Source: B75-G9 sp964564905
GTDB lineage: Archaea; Hadarchaeota; Hadarchaeia; Hadarchaeales; Hadarchaeaceae
Reading direction: 5' to 3'
DNA length: 16,892 nucleotides
NCBI GenBank assembly: GCA_964564905.1
Contig: CAZMCI010000020.1
Coordinates: 1-16,892 of the forward strand
Shown: one piece after another, positions 5,812 through 13,855 of the stretch
Numbering within the stretch: the first letter of the stretch is position 1
Layout of the letters: every line of letters starts with the position of its first letter
Program-made: the position numbers and the translations under genes
The notes under the pieces: generated by a model
The model's input: the letters and a program-made list of their open reading frames with translations, nothing else
Told to the model about the DNA's origin: nothing
Database searches by the model: none

Positions 5812-7166
5812 AAAAACTTGAACGAATACTGCGCGGAGAACTATCGGCCGTGGACAACGTCCAGACCACGCTCGAAAAGATAAAAAAGATGAACAAACGG
5901 ATAAACGCTTTCATCGATATAAACCCCAACGCTGTGGCGGAAGCGGAAGCCGTCGACAGAAAGCTAAAACGGGGAGAAAAGGTGGGGAGGCTGGCGGGAC
6001 TCACGATCGGAGTCAAATCCAACCTGAATGTTGTTGGGCTGCGGGCTACCTGCGCCTCGCGCACCTTGGAGAATTACGTATCCACATACGATGCCGAGGT
6101 CATCAAGCGGATTCGGGCCCAAGACGGCATCGTGATCGGGATGACAAACATGGATGAATTCGCATGTGGCTCCAGCGGAGAAACGAGCGCCTTTGGACCG
6201 ACCGATAATCCTTCCGCCCCCGGACGGATACCTGGAGGTTCCAGCAGCGGATCGGCGGCGGCGGTCGCGGCCGGCATGTGCGACCTTTCCCTGGGTACGG
6301 ACACCGGCGGGTCGATCCGGAACCCGGCAAGTCACTGCGGTGTGGTCGGGATCAAACCCACCTACGGACTGGTTCCGCGTCAGGGGCTGATCGACCTCGG
6401 GATGAGCCTGGACCAAATCGGACCGCTGGCTCCAGACGTTCAGGGAGCTGCCCTGATGCTCGAGACGATCGCGGGGAAAACCTCCAACGAATGCGTGATG
6501 CTCGATGTGGAGCGGGTCGATTACCTAAATCGACTGAAAGACGATGGGATCAAGGGTATGCGAATCGGTGTCAGCCCGAAGTTCGCCGAGCTCACCGACC
6601 CCAAGATTATAGGAGTCATCGATAAGGCCGTAGACAAGTTGCGGGATTTGGGGGCAGAGATCGTTGAGGTAGAGTTGCCAAATCTCGAACGCGGCCTTCC
6701 AGCCTACTACCTTATCGTCTCCGTCGAGTTCTTTTCAGCGACCCGCAAATTCGATGGAAGGAGGTATGGCCAGCGAATAGAAAATGTGTGTGGTGAGGAA
6801 GTACTACGCCGCATTTTGCTTGGACGTTACATCAGCCGGAAGGAGTATCGTGGGAAGTACTACCAGCGTGCACTCCAAGTTCGAACGTTCATCCGGCAGG
6901 AGCTGATGGCGGCCCTCGCAAAGGTTGATGTGATAGCAAGCCCCACCGTGCCAAAACTTCCACATAAATTGGGGAAGAAAATTTCCGTAAGCTCCATGTA
7001 TGCTTATGACTATCTTACCATTCCGGCAAACCTAGCTGGGATATGTGGGGGTGTGGTCAGGGTGGGTGATGTGGGAGGAATCCCAGTTGGGCTCCAGGTC
7101 CAGGGGAAACCCACCGGAGAAATGGATATTCTCAAAGTAATGTCGGCTTTGGAGGATACTGTATGA
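5793..7166 (+). CDS. gatA: Glutamyl/aspartyl-tRNA amidotransferase subunit A
   Basis: GatA is the glutaminase subunit of GatCAB: it releases ammonia from glutamine and passes it to GatB, which converts mischarged Glu-tRNA(Gln) or Asp-tRNA(Asn) to the amide form. The 457 residues belong to the amidase signature family. The Ser-cisSer-Lys triad can be read as Lys75 (GVKSN), Ser150 (PGGSSSGSA) and Ser174 (DTGGSIRNPA), with the spacing known for GatA (75 then 24 residues). The oxyanion-hole loop and the GIKPTYG segment (186-192) are intact. The start overlaps the gatC-like gene by 19 bases, and the stop shares an ATGA with the gatB start. This points to translational coupling and equal amounts of the subunits. 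Confidence 0.97.
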   Translation: MGQGTLEKLERILRGELSAVDNVQTTLEKIKKMNKRINAFIDINPNAVAEAEAVDRKLKRGEKVGRLAGLTIGVKSNLNVVGLRATCASRTLENYVSTYDAEVIKRIRAQDGIVIGMTNMDEFACGSSGETSAFGPTDNPSAPGRIPGGSSSGSAAAVAAGMCDLSLGTDTGGSIRNPASHCGVVGIKPTYGLVPRQGLIDLGMSLDQIGPLAPDVQGAALMLETIAGKTSNECVMLDVERVDYLNRLKDDGIKGMRIGVSPKFAELTDPKIIGVIDKAVDKLRDLGAEIVEVELPNLERGLPAYYLIVSVEFFSATRKFDGRRYGQRIENVCGEEVLRRILLGRYISRKEYRGKYYQRALQVRTFIRQELMAALAKVDVIASPTVPKLPHKLGKKISVSSMYAYDYLTIPANLAGICGGVVRVGDVGGIPVGLQVQGKPTGEMDILKVMSALEDTV

Positions 7167-8536
7167 AGGTGAAAATAGGCTTTGAGGTGCACCAGCAGAT
7201 CTCCACGGAACGAAAACTTTACTGCGACTGCCCGACCAACTACCAAGACGTACCCCCAAACACCAACGTGTGTCCCATCTGTACGGGAATGCCCGGAGCA
7301 AAACCTCTGCCACCAAATGAGCGGGCTGTGAACGCCGCAATTGAGATTGCGCTTATGCTCGGGTGCAAGGTAGTTACAGGCAGGAGCATATACATCCAGA
7401 GAAAACACTACGACTATCCGGACCTTCCTTCAGGATACCAGCGTACGAGCCTGCCGATAGCTCAAGATGGAGAATTGCAGGGCATTCGCATTCGTGAAGT
7501 ACATCTGGAGGAAGATCCCGGACAGTACGACCCTACGGCCGCAACGGTCGACTATAACCGCTCTGGAATTCCACTTGTGGAAATAGTCACGGAACCAGAC
7601 CTCACCTCGCCCGAAGAGGCAAGAAAGTTCCTCAGGTCCCTGACCCGGGTCCTCGAATACACGGGGAAGGTCAGATCCGAGGCGGGAGGTGCAATGAGGG
7701 CAGATGTCAATATATCGCTGGAAGGCGGAGGCAGGGTGGAAGTGAAAAATATAAATTCCATCAAGGGGGCTTACCGGGCCCTGAAGTACGAGATGGTCCG
7801 TCAAGAGGGACGGATCAGACGGGGGGGTGTGGTTTCGCGGGAGACCCGTGCATATCTCGAGAGCCAGATGGTCACAGTACCAATGCGGACCAAGGAGATG
7901 GAAGAAGATTACCGCTATATCCCCGACCCAGATATATTCCCGCTCATCTTAGACGAGACGAGGATCAAATCCATACAGGACAGGATGGTGGAAGGGCCGC
8001 ATCTCAGGAAGCAACGTTTGATCAGGCAATATGGAATTCCAGAAACTTCCGCTGAAGTAATAGTAAGCGAACGAGAACTGGCTGACCTCTATGAAAAGAC
8101 CGCCGAACAGGTGGACCCGAAACTGACAGCGACTTGGTTCAGGACCAGACTGAAGAAGGTCTTGAACTACATGAACCTGCGGGCCGCGGACCTCAAGTTC
8201 ACCCCACAGCATCTCATAGGCCTGCTCAAGATGGTGGAGCTCAAACAGCTGACACCGGAGCAGGCGGAACTCGTGCTGCGGGAGATGGTCCGAGAGCCCC
8301 TGGATCCAAAAAAACTCGTGCTGAGACTTGGATTTACCCCTATGAAAAGATCCGACCTCCAGATCGCGATACAAACCGTCATCAAAGAGAACCCAAAGGC
8401 CGTGGCAGACTACCGTGAGGGAAAAAGTGGAGCCCTGAACTTTCTTGCCGGGCAGGTGATGAAGCTCACGAAGGGACGGGCTGACCCAAGAGAAGTCAAA
8501 AATTTGATCCTCAGGGAAATTGAACGGAAAACTTAA
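7163..8536 (+). CDS. gatB: Glutamyl/aspartyl-tRNA amidotransferase subunit B
   Basis: GatB binds the mischarged tRNA, activates the side-chain carboxylate with ATP and transfers ammonia delivered from GatA. The 457-residue protein opens with KIGFEVHQQI, the GatB/GatE core start. It then shows a zinc site (Cys21, Cys23, Cys37, Cys40) and the conserved KHYDYPDLPSGYQ and VDYNRSGIPLVEIVTEPD segments. A helical linker and a YqeY-like tRNA-binding tail (GALNFLAGQVMKLTKG) follow. It lacks the AspRS-like insertion of archaeal GatE, which is about 150 residues longer, so this is GatB. At 457 residues it is slightly short against the usual 470-490, but no motif is missing. Its stop shares a TTAA with the stop of the convergent PAN gene. 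Confidence 0.97.
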   Translation: MKVKIGFEVHQQISTERKLYCDCPTNYQDVPPNTNVCPICTGMPGAKPLPPNERAVNAAIEIALMLGCKVVTGRSIYIQRKHYDYPDLPSGYQRTSLPIAQDGELQGIRIREVHLEEDPGQYDPTAATVDYNRSGIPLVEIVTEPDLTSPEEARKFLRSLTRVLEYTGKVRSEAGGAMRADVNISLEGGGRVEVKNINSIKGAYRALKYEMVRQEGRIRRGGVVSRETRAYLESQMVTVPMRTKEMEEDYRYIPDPDIFPLILDETRIKSIQDRMVEGPHLRKQRLIRQYGIPETSAEVIVSERELADLYEKTAEQVDPKLTATWFRTRLKKVLNYMNLRAADLKFTPQHLIGLLKMVELKQLTPEQAELVLREMVREPLDPKKLVLRLGFTPMKRSDLQIAIQTVIKENPKAVADYREGKSGALNFLAGQVMKLTKGRADPREVKNLILREIERKT

Positions 8537-9747
8537 CCGTACATCTTATCCGATCTAGCCGAGAACTCTGGAACCTCGGATATTCTGAGCGAAGGCAAGA
8601 CCTTTCCCACGGCCTGTTCAAAGTCTCTCTGTTCCACCTGCTCACGTCCGTCCCTGATGGCGAACATGCCTGCCTCCGTGCAAATAGCTTTTATGTCCGC
8701 ACCCGTAGCCCTTTCTGTCATGCGTACCAGAGCTTTCAGGTCAACACTCTTTGCCAAGTTCATGTTTCTGGTATGGATTTTGAATATCGCCAGTCTAGCC
8801 TTCTCTTTCGGTAGTGGGAAATAAATTAACCTGTCGAAACGTCCCGGACGGAGCAACGCTGGATCGAGGATGTCCGGACGGTTCGTCGCGGCTAGGATCC
8901 GAACATCCCCCCTCGGATCGAATCCATCTATCTCCCCCAGCAGCTGCATGAGCGTGCGGTGAACCTCCCTATCTCCGCTCGTCGACGCATCCATCCTACG
9001 GGCCCCGATGGCATCCAGCTCATCGATGAAGACGATGGACGGTGCTTTTTCCCTAGCAAGCTCAAACATCTCGCGCACCATCCGGGCTCCCTCTCCGATG
9101 TACTTCTGAACCAACTCCGAACCTATGACGCGAATAAAGCTCGCCTTGGTCTCGTGGGCCACCGCCCTGGCCAGAAGGGTCTTCCCAGTCCCAGACGCAC
9201 CGTAGAGCAGTACCCCCCGAGGTGGATCTATGCCAACCTTCGCGAAGAGATCCGGCTTGAGAAGAGGCAGCTCAACTGTTTCCCGTATCTCCCGGATTTG
9301 CTCTTCAAGCCCACCGACATCCGAATAGCTGACGTCCGGAATTTCCTCTATTTCCATCCCCAGCACCAACGGGTCCTTCTTGGTTGGGAGAACTTCAACG
9401 ATGCTGAGGGTTCTCTGGTTGAGAGCTACCCTCACGCCGGGCTTTAGATCCTCCCGCTTGATGAACCGTGAGGCGGTGACCACGAAATGCGGTCCGGTGG
9501 TGCTCCTGACAATGGCCCGGCCATCATCCAGCACATCAAGCAGCGTGCCCGCGATCAGCGGAGGGGACCTAACCCTGTCAAATTCAGCACGAAGGCTGGC
9601 GAGCTCCCGGTCCAACTTTAGGTATCTCCCCTCAACCAAGCGCTTTTCGTGCTCCAGATCCCTAACCCGGCGTTCCAGACTCTGGATGTATTCGGCAATA
9701 TAGCTCTCATCAAACTTTTGGTCCCTTGGACTCGAAGAACCTGTCAA
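8533..9747 (-). CDS. pan: Proteasome-activating nucleotidase (PAN)
   Basis: PAN is the archaeal hexameric AAA ATPase that unfolds substrates and feeds them into the 20S proteasome. The 404 residues show an N-terminal coiled coil (about 17-60), an OB domain (about 63-120), Walker A GASGTGKT (183-190), pore loop KYIGEG (215-220), Walker B IVFIDE (238-243), sensor-1 Asn289 and arginine fingers Arg303 and Arg306 (GRFDR). The chain ends Met-Tyr-Gly, a valid HbYX tail for opening the proteasome gate. The Walker A deviates from the usual GPPGTGKT: Pro-Pro is replaced by Ala-Ser, though the phosphate-binding Gly, Lys and Thr remain. The start is a TTG at 9747; no ATG or GTG in frame gives a better fit. 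A TATA-like AAGTTTTATT (9781-9790) lies about 38 bases upstream. Proteasome subunits are not in this window. Confidence 0.96.
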   Translation of the reverse strand: MTGSSSPRDQKFDESYIAEYIQSLERRVRDLEHEKRLVEGRYLKLDRELASLRAEFDRVRSPPLIAGTLLDVLDDGRAIVRSTTGPHFVVTASRFIKREDLKPGVRVALNQRTLSIVEVLPTKKDPLVLGMEIEEIPDVSYSDVGGLEEQIREIRETVELPLLKPDLFAKVGIDPPRGVLLYGASGTGKTLLARAVAHETKASFIRVIGSELVQKYIGEGARMVREMFELAREKAPSIVFIDELDAIGARRMDASTSGDREVHRTLMQLLGEIDGFDPRGDVRILAATNRPDILDPALLRPGRFDRLIYFPLPKEKARLAIFKIHTRNMNLAKSVDLKALVRMTERATGADIKAICTEAGMFAIRDGREQVEQRDFEQAVGKVLPSLRISEVPEFSARSDKMYG

Positions 9748-9850
9748 TCCATCAACCTGTGGAACTTTTACGGCACAGCTAATAAAACTTTCAGCGAAAA
9801 TATGGTGCTATCAAAGAGAAGGACGGATCCCCAGTAAATATCCTCAAGAC
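9748..9850. promoter_or_regulatory. Divergent promoter region between PAN and hflX
   Basis: This 103-base gap separates two genes read away from each other. On the minus strand AAGTTTTATT (9781-9790) is a good TATA element for PAN. On the plus strand GAAAATATGG (about 9796-9805) and GTAAATATCC (about 9834-9843) are AT-rich candidates for hflX. The second would lie too close to the ATG for a standard promoter. Confidence 0.4.
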
Positions 9851-10912
9851 ATGAAGGTCGGTGACATGCGGGTCGTGCTGGTCGAACGGCGCTCACCAGG
9901 CGAACAATCTCAGCTGGAAGAGCTGGCAGCTTTGTCCAAGACCCTAAATTACGAAATCGCCGGTGTGCTCCGTCAAGTCAGAAAACCAGACCCTGCATAC
10001 CATATAGGAAGGGGAAAAGTCGCGGAACTTGCTGAGCTCGTAAAATCCACCGGGGCGAAACGGGTGATCTTTTCCAATCAGCTGACCCCATCGCAGGCCT
10101 ACAAGTTATCACGCACCGTTGGCGTAGAGGTCATCGACAGATTTCAGCTTATCCTGGAGATCTTCGCCATGCGGGCTGGGTCGCCAGAAGCGAAGCTTCA
10201 GGTCGAGTACGCCAAACTCAGCTACGAGCTGCCACGCATCCGGGAGCAAGTCCGCGCGGCCATGTCCGCGGAACAGCCTGGCCTTATGGGGGGCGGTGAA
10301 TACGAGGTGGATGTGTACTACGATATGGTCAAGAGAAAACTGGCAAACCTGAGGCGAAAACTAAAATCGGTCGCCAAAACCCGGGAACAACGGCGCAAGC
10401 TGAGGCGTAGAAGAGGTTTCAAACTTGTGGCTCTCGCGGGCTACACTAACTCCGGAAAGTCCACGCTCCTCAACACCCTCACATCCGCGAAGGCGGAAGT
10501 TGACGATATGTATTTCACCACCCTGATGCCCCGCACGCGTGCTGTCCGCGCCAGCAAAAAGATCCTCTTAACCGATACGGTAGGGTTCATCGATGGTCTT
10601 CCCCCGTGGATGGTCGAGGCGTTTAAAGCTACGCTTGAGGAGATTTACCTAGCAGATCTAGTAGTTTTGGTCGTGGATGCTTCAGACCCCATACCCGAGA
10701 TCCTCAGAAAGTTCAGGGCCTCCAGGGAGGTACTGGCGGAGTATCCAGTGAGAGTCATCACCGCGCTCAACAAAATTGACTTGGTCGCAAACAAGGAGCT
10801 AAAACGAATACTGACCGTACTCAACAATCTATCCCCCGTCATTGTGCCGATATCGGCCTTGGATGGTACCAACCTCAGAGCCCTTCTAAACGTGATCAGG
10901 ACGAACGTTTGA
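9851..10912 (+). CDS. hflX: HflX-family ribosome-associated GTPase
   Basis: HflX is a GTPase that binds the 50S subunit and in bacteria splits stalled ribosomes; archaeal versions also bind the large subunit. The 353 residues start with the HflX nucleotide-binding-like domain, including the AYHIGRGKVAEL segment (about 49-61). A basic helical linker follows (LANLRRKLKSVAKTREQRRK, 164-183). The G domain has P-loop GYTNSGKS (197-204), a switch Thr near 223-224, DTVGF (242-246) and NKID (307-310). The C-terminal extension seen in bacterial HflX is absent, as is usual in archaea. A second ATG at 9866, with GGTGAC just before it, is an alternative start five residues in. The gene is transcribed alone, divergent from PAN. 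Confidence 0.95.
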   Translation: MKVGDMRVVLVERRSPGEQSQLEELAALSKTLNYEIAGVLRQVRKPDPAYHIGRGKVAELAELVKSTGAKRVIFSNQLTPSQAYKLSRTVGVEVIDRFQLILEIFAMRAGSPEAKLQVEYAKLSYELPRIREQVRAAMSAEQPGLMGGGEYEVDVYYDMVKRKLANLRRKLKSVAKTREQRRKLRRRRGFKLVALAGYTNSGKSTLLNTLTSAKAEVDDMYFTTLMPRTRAVRASKKILLTDTVGFIDGLPPWMVEAFKATLEEIYLADLVVLVVDASDPIPEILRKFRASREVLAEYPVRVITALNKIDLVANKELKRILTVLNNLSPVIVPISALDGTNLRALLNVIRTNV

Positions 10913-11187
10913 TCAGAGAAAGGTAAAATTTGAATCTCTGGAGACCCCTATGAATTCTTTGTACATGGGGCCTGCCAATTATCTCAAGTCGTGCCGGGAG
11001 ATGGCTTTAAATGATTTTCTGTATTTTTAAATTCTCTATAATAAAGTAAAAGATGAAAAATAGTAAAAATTGAAACATATACCGTGAAAAAATAGATAAT
11101 ATCGGATTAAATTAAAAATAAAGCAAAAAACTTATTGTTTTAAACATTTTACCCAATAATTTTATTAGTGAGTTTCATCTACTTTAT
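10913..11187 (+). promoter_or_regulatory. AT-rich spacer with TFE promoter
   Basis: This 275-base gap is clearly richer in A and T than the flanking genes, above all from about 11020 to 11187. TTTTATTA at 11160-11167 is centred about 25 bases before the TFE ATG, so TFE should be transcribed without a leader. The first 100 bases are closer to normal base composition and hold no ORF with a convincing start. I found no convincing RNA gene, repeat or terminator in the rest. Confidence 0.5.
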
Positions 11188-11751
11188 ATGGTCCTAGGTG
11201 GTGGGTTGCCAAAGAAAAAAAAGGAAAAGAAGACCCAGCCAAAACCAAAGGTGCTCGATAATCCTGTGTTAATAGAGTTACTCAGACAGGTGGCTGGGGA
11301 ACATGGATATGAGGTGGCCAAGACCATTTCGGGTGAGGAGCTCACGGATGACGAAGTGGCAAAGCGCACCGGCATGCGCATCAACCTCGTCCGCAGGATA
11401 CTGTACGATCTGTACGATAACCGAGTGGTCAACTACCGCAGGGTCCGGGATGAGAACAGTGGATGGTACGTGTATTACTGGCATCTCGACCCTGAGCGGG
11501 CAATGGGATACGTAAATGCCAACCGGCGCCTGCTCCTCCAGAAACTGGAAGAGCAGCTGAACCAAGAAAAAAACACCATATATTTCAGTTGCGATAACGG
11601 CTGCCCAAAAATACCTTTTGAACAGGCGGCTGAGAACGATTTCAGGTGCCCGAGGTGCGGTGGGAAGCTGGAGTCCTACGATAATTCCCGGGTGATAGCG
11701 TCTCTGGAAAATAGAGTCCACACGCTTCGGCAGCAGATCCTAGGTGGATAA
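11188..11751 (+). CDS. tfe: Transcription factor E, alpha subunit
   Basis: TFE is the archaeal counterpart of TFIIE-alpha. It helps RNA polymerase open the promoter and stabilises the open complex. The 187 residues comprise a Lys-rich N-terminal tail (KKKKEKKTQPKPK, 9-21), an extended winged helix (about 23-105, with EVAKRTGMRINLVRRILYDLYD), a helical linker and a zinc ribbon with Cys135, Cys139, Cys154 and Cys157. A short coiled C-terminal helix follows. Family members are usually 160-190 residues; the basic tail is an addition before the winged helix. The ATG at 11188 is supported by the TATA element 25 bases upstream. The HD-domain gene begins 76 bases downstream on the same strand. Confidence 0.95.
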   Translation: MVLGGGLPKKKKEKKTQPKPKVLDNPVLIELLRQVAGEHGYEVAKTISGEELTDDEVAKRTGMRINLVRRILYDLYDNRVVNYRRVRDENSGWYVYYWHLDPERAMGYVNANRRLLLQKLEEQLNQEKNTIYFSCDNGCPKIPFEQAAENDFRCPRCGGKLESYDNSRVIASLENRVHTLRQQILGG

Positions 11752-11827
11752 ACTCGGACCGAAACAATTTCAGGACGACGAATGACAATAGGTAAAGGGC
11801 ACATCCCATGCCAAACATGGTGGTACA

Positions 11828-12412
11828 TTGACCAGCAGAAAAGAGGCCATCCGCGCCCTCCACGCTTCAGGATGTTCCAAAGAAGTTATCCAACACTGCC
11901 TCACGGTGGAACGGATAGCACTCCAGCTCGCGAAGCGAATACTTTCACGCGGACACGAACTTGATCTGACCCTGGTGCGCATTGGGGCTCTCCTCCACGA
12001 TATAGGACGGTCACGCACCCACGGAATCACGCACGGTGTGGAGGGGGGCAAAATTCTTCGTCGCTTGGGTTTGGGAAAATGGGCAAGCTTTGCGGAGGAT
12101 CATATAGGCGCCGGTATACCGAAAAACGAAGCTGTGAGGCTGGGGCTACCTGCCCGCAACTTCATGCCCCGCACCCTCGAGGAAAAAATTGTCACATACG
12201 CCGACAAACTTGCTGAAGGGAATAAAAAAGTTTCATACAGACGTGCGCTGGAGTCGCTAAAATCAGATCTGGGCGAAAGACATCCCGCTGTACGACGATT
12301 TAAAAGGCTGCACGTGGAGATACGGAAACTCAGCAATGGTGGGCCCGCCGAGATTCGAACTCGGGATCTCCACCTGTCTTCCCGACCCCGATGTAAGGGT
12401 GGCGTATGTTAA
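11828..12412 (+). CDS. HD-domain metal-dependent phosphohydrolase (TIGR00295-like)
   Basis: The protein carries the HD signature: His23, His57-Asp58 (LLHDIG), His92 (DHIGAG) and Asp126 (YADKL). This is enough for a metal-dependent phosphohydrolase of the small archaeal group resembling TIGR00295. The substrate is unknown; nucleotides or cyclic nucleotides would be typical for the fold. The start is a TTG at 11828 with GGTGG (11819-11823) upstream. Residues up to about 168 fit the usual family length. The last 25 residues are read from the antisense strand of the tRNA-Val gene (GPAEIRTRDLHL is a well-known product of reading through a tRNA T arm), so the tail is probably not conserved protein. 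The stop at 12410-12412 lies within the tRNA's first intron. Confidence 0.85.
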   Translation: MTSRKEAIRALHASGCSKEVIQHCLTVERIALQLAKRILSRGHELDLTLVRIGALLHDIGRSRTHGITHGVEGGKILRRLGLGKWASFAEDHIGAGIPKNEAVRLGLPARNFMPRTLEEKIVTYADKLAEGNKKVSYRRALESLKSDLGERHPAVRRFKRLHVEIRKLSNGGPAEIRTRDLHLSSRPRCKGGVC

Positions 12413-12450
12413 GGGCATCTGACCCCTCTTAACCGCTAGACCACGGGCCC
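12337..12450 (-). tRNA. tRNA-Val(UAC) with two introns
   Basis: The mature 76-nt tRNA reads acceptor GGGCCCG/CGGGCCC, D stem GUCU/AGAC, anticodon stem CCACC/GGUGG, loop CUUACAA (anticodon UAC), T arm CCGAG-UUCGAAU-CUCGG, discriminator A and encoded CCA. Two insertions must be removed to obtain it. The first, 22 nt at about 12406-12427, splits the D stem near 23/24; a central helix GUUA/UAAC with bulges AGA and AUA places the cuts, allowing for a one-base ambiguity. The second, 16 nt at 12376-12391, is at the canonical 37/38 position and ends in a bulge ACA before the anticodon stem. The 3' 76 bases overlap the HD gene in antisense. A TATA-like CTTTTATTGG is at 12471-12480. Confidence 0.93.
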
Positions 12451-12481
12451 AAGAGTATATCTCGGTTCACCCAATAAAAGT

Positions 12482-13642
12482 TCACAGCCCTTTTACGACC
12501 ATTATTATCTCCAGCACGACTATCGCTACGATCAGAAACATCATCAAGAACTCCAAGGAGGTAGCGCGGTGAACGTCCACCCGTTCCATCGCCATTGCGT
12601 ACAACTCCTGGAGCTGATTTAGCTTTTTATCGACGAGCCCGAGCCAATCCGATATACGAAATCTCTCGCTCGCAACCCGGTAGAGTTTTCCCAAGTACCA
12701 CTCCCCCGTAAATTTGAGGATGTTTCGTAGGTCCCCGACATAATCCATTACCTCTATACGCAATTCGGCTAGCTCGCTCGCGGTTCTGGAGAGCTCCCGA
12801 TACTGACGACTCCGCCACGCCACGCCCATACCCGGACCGGTGAAGGCCGTACGAAGAGAACCATAGGCTCGCTCTATCCTTTCATCCAAGAGGCGGTCGT
12901 ACGTCTTGAGTTCAAGGAGCTGGATTCTGGCCAGTTCTATCATCCGGACAAGTTTATCCGTGTACTCCACAGCCCCGCTGATTATGGCAGAGTACCAGTC
13001 CACAATCACTATGTCGTCCTCGGAATAACTGAGGTAAAGCTTCACGGCGTCCTCCGCCTCCTTATCACTGAGCGAGCGCCAGTCGCGTTCGCCTCGGAGG
13101 ATCCCGGCTGTCTGTTTCTTGAACTTTTCCAGAAAGTCAGAGGCTCTGAGCCCTGGATCTGAGTGTGTGAGGATGATGAGGGTGTATATCTCCGGACGTT
13201 CAAACGCTGGATAAGGATAAACTATCGCCGATTTGATCTTATTTCTTAACTCACCGAACAATTTCAGCGGGATCTCGTCAAACTCCATCTCCTTTCCTTC
13301 AACTTTTACCAGTCCTTCGTTAAGCCCGACCAGCTCTATAAGAGCATCCGGTTTTTCGTCTCTGAACTCCACCGTGACGTAAATCCCTATCACACCGATG
13401 GGGAATATTTTTCCCTTTACCGTGGCTTTTCGTCCGTCAAAGTTTATAAAACCGAGGTCCACCTCCACCGGCTGCAGTTCGGCTTCCTCATATTTCGGGG
13501 CCAGAACCCTAGCCCCCTTTGGGAGCTGACGTTCGATCACTTTGAGTTCTTCCTTGGGCACGCGCTCGAGCACGATGTCTCCACCCACATCGTAGAAGTA
13601 CTGGAAAACCACACGACCTGTGAGAGATGGGGCCTCTGGCAT
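12482..13642 (-). CDS. Membrane-anchored protein resembling the RMD1/DUF155 family
   Basis: This protein of about 386 residues has a mixed alpha/beta N-terminal half (FQYFYDVGGDIVLERVPKEE near the start) and a long helical region. One strong transmembrane helix at the C-terminus (FLMMFLIVAIVVLEIIMVV) is followed by only a few residues, so it is tail-anchored. The pattern of a helical stretch (LDERIERAYGSLR), then HRATSLEFLMMFLIVAIVVLEI just before the end, resembles RMD1/DUF155 proteins, which close with HR-x-x-x-LEWIII and a membrane helix. I infer that kinship with moderate confidence; the molecular function is unknown. The start at 13642 is preferred because GGTGAG lies four bases before this ATG. 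An in-frame GTG at 13669 would lie inside or before the TATA-like ATTTAAGTT (about 13671-13679). Confidence 0.65.
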   Translation of the reverse strand: MPEAPSLTGRVVFQYFYDVGGDIVLERVPKEELKVIERQLPKGARVLAPKYEEAELQPVEVDLGFINFDGRKATVKGKIFPIGVIGIYVTVEFRDEKPDALIELVGLNEGLVKVEGKEMEFDEIPLKLFGELRNKIKSAIVYPYPAFERPEIYTLIILTHSDPGLRASDFLEKFKKQTAGILRGERDWRSLSDKEAEDAVKLYLSYSEDDIVIVDWYSAIISGAVEYTDKLVRMIELARIQLLELKTYDRLLDERIERAYGSLRTAFTGPGMGVAWRSRQYRELSRTASELAELRIEVMDYVGDLRNILKFTGEWYLGKLYRVASERFRISDWLGLVDKKLNQLQELYAMAMERVDVHRATSLEFLMMFLIVAIVVLEIIMVVKGL

Positions 13643-13682
13643 TCGCTCACCACGCATGGTTCGGCTCACGAAAACTTAAATG

Positions 13683-13791
13683 TGGCGCCGGGGCAGGGAT
13701 TTGAACCCTGGAAGCGCTAACGCGCCAACAGGTGCCTGCAGGCTTTCGCCTATAGCAACCTGCCGCCTTTACCTGGCTGGGCCACCCCGGC
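13683..13791 (-). tRNA. tRNA-Ser(GCU) with canonical intron
   Basis: The minus strand gives acceptor GCCGGGG/CCCCGGC, discriminator G, encoded CCA, anticodon stem GCAGG/CCUGU, T arm CAGGG-UUCAAAU-CCCUG and a long variable arm with stem GGCGC/GCGCU, as in class II tRNAs. The loop UUGCUAA reads GCU (Ser). A 19-nt intron lies at 13734-13752 between positions 37 and 38. It forms a textbook bulge-helix-bulge: central helix UUGC/GCAG, bulges UAU and GCA holding the cuts, and intron hairpin AGGC-GAAA-GCCU. The mature length is 90 nt including CCA. Confidence 0.95.
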
Positions 13792-13820
13792 ACTTTCAAG
13801 ATAAAATCAGGGGTTTGCTT

Positions 13821-13829
13821 CTTTATAAG
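13821..13829. promoter_or_regulatory. Symmetrical TATA element
   Basis: CTTTATAAG at 13821-13829 is nearly palindromic. On the plus strand it is centred about 31 bases before the GTG of the LAGLIDADG-like mini-ORF. On the minus strand it is about 34 bases before the tRNA-Ser 5' end, which also has a nearer AT-rich stretch (about 13799-13808). It may drive either or both. Confidence 0.4.
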
Positions 13830-13855
13830 TAACCTCCAAAGCCTCGGCGGGTAGC

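Noticed and set aside
10913..11187. Possible C/D-box or other small RNA in the AT-rich spacer
   Set aside because: GATGAA-like strings occur, but no pair of C and D boxes with flanking complementarity could be found. The low complexity explains the chance matches.
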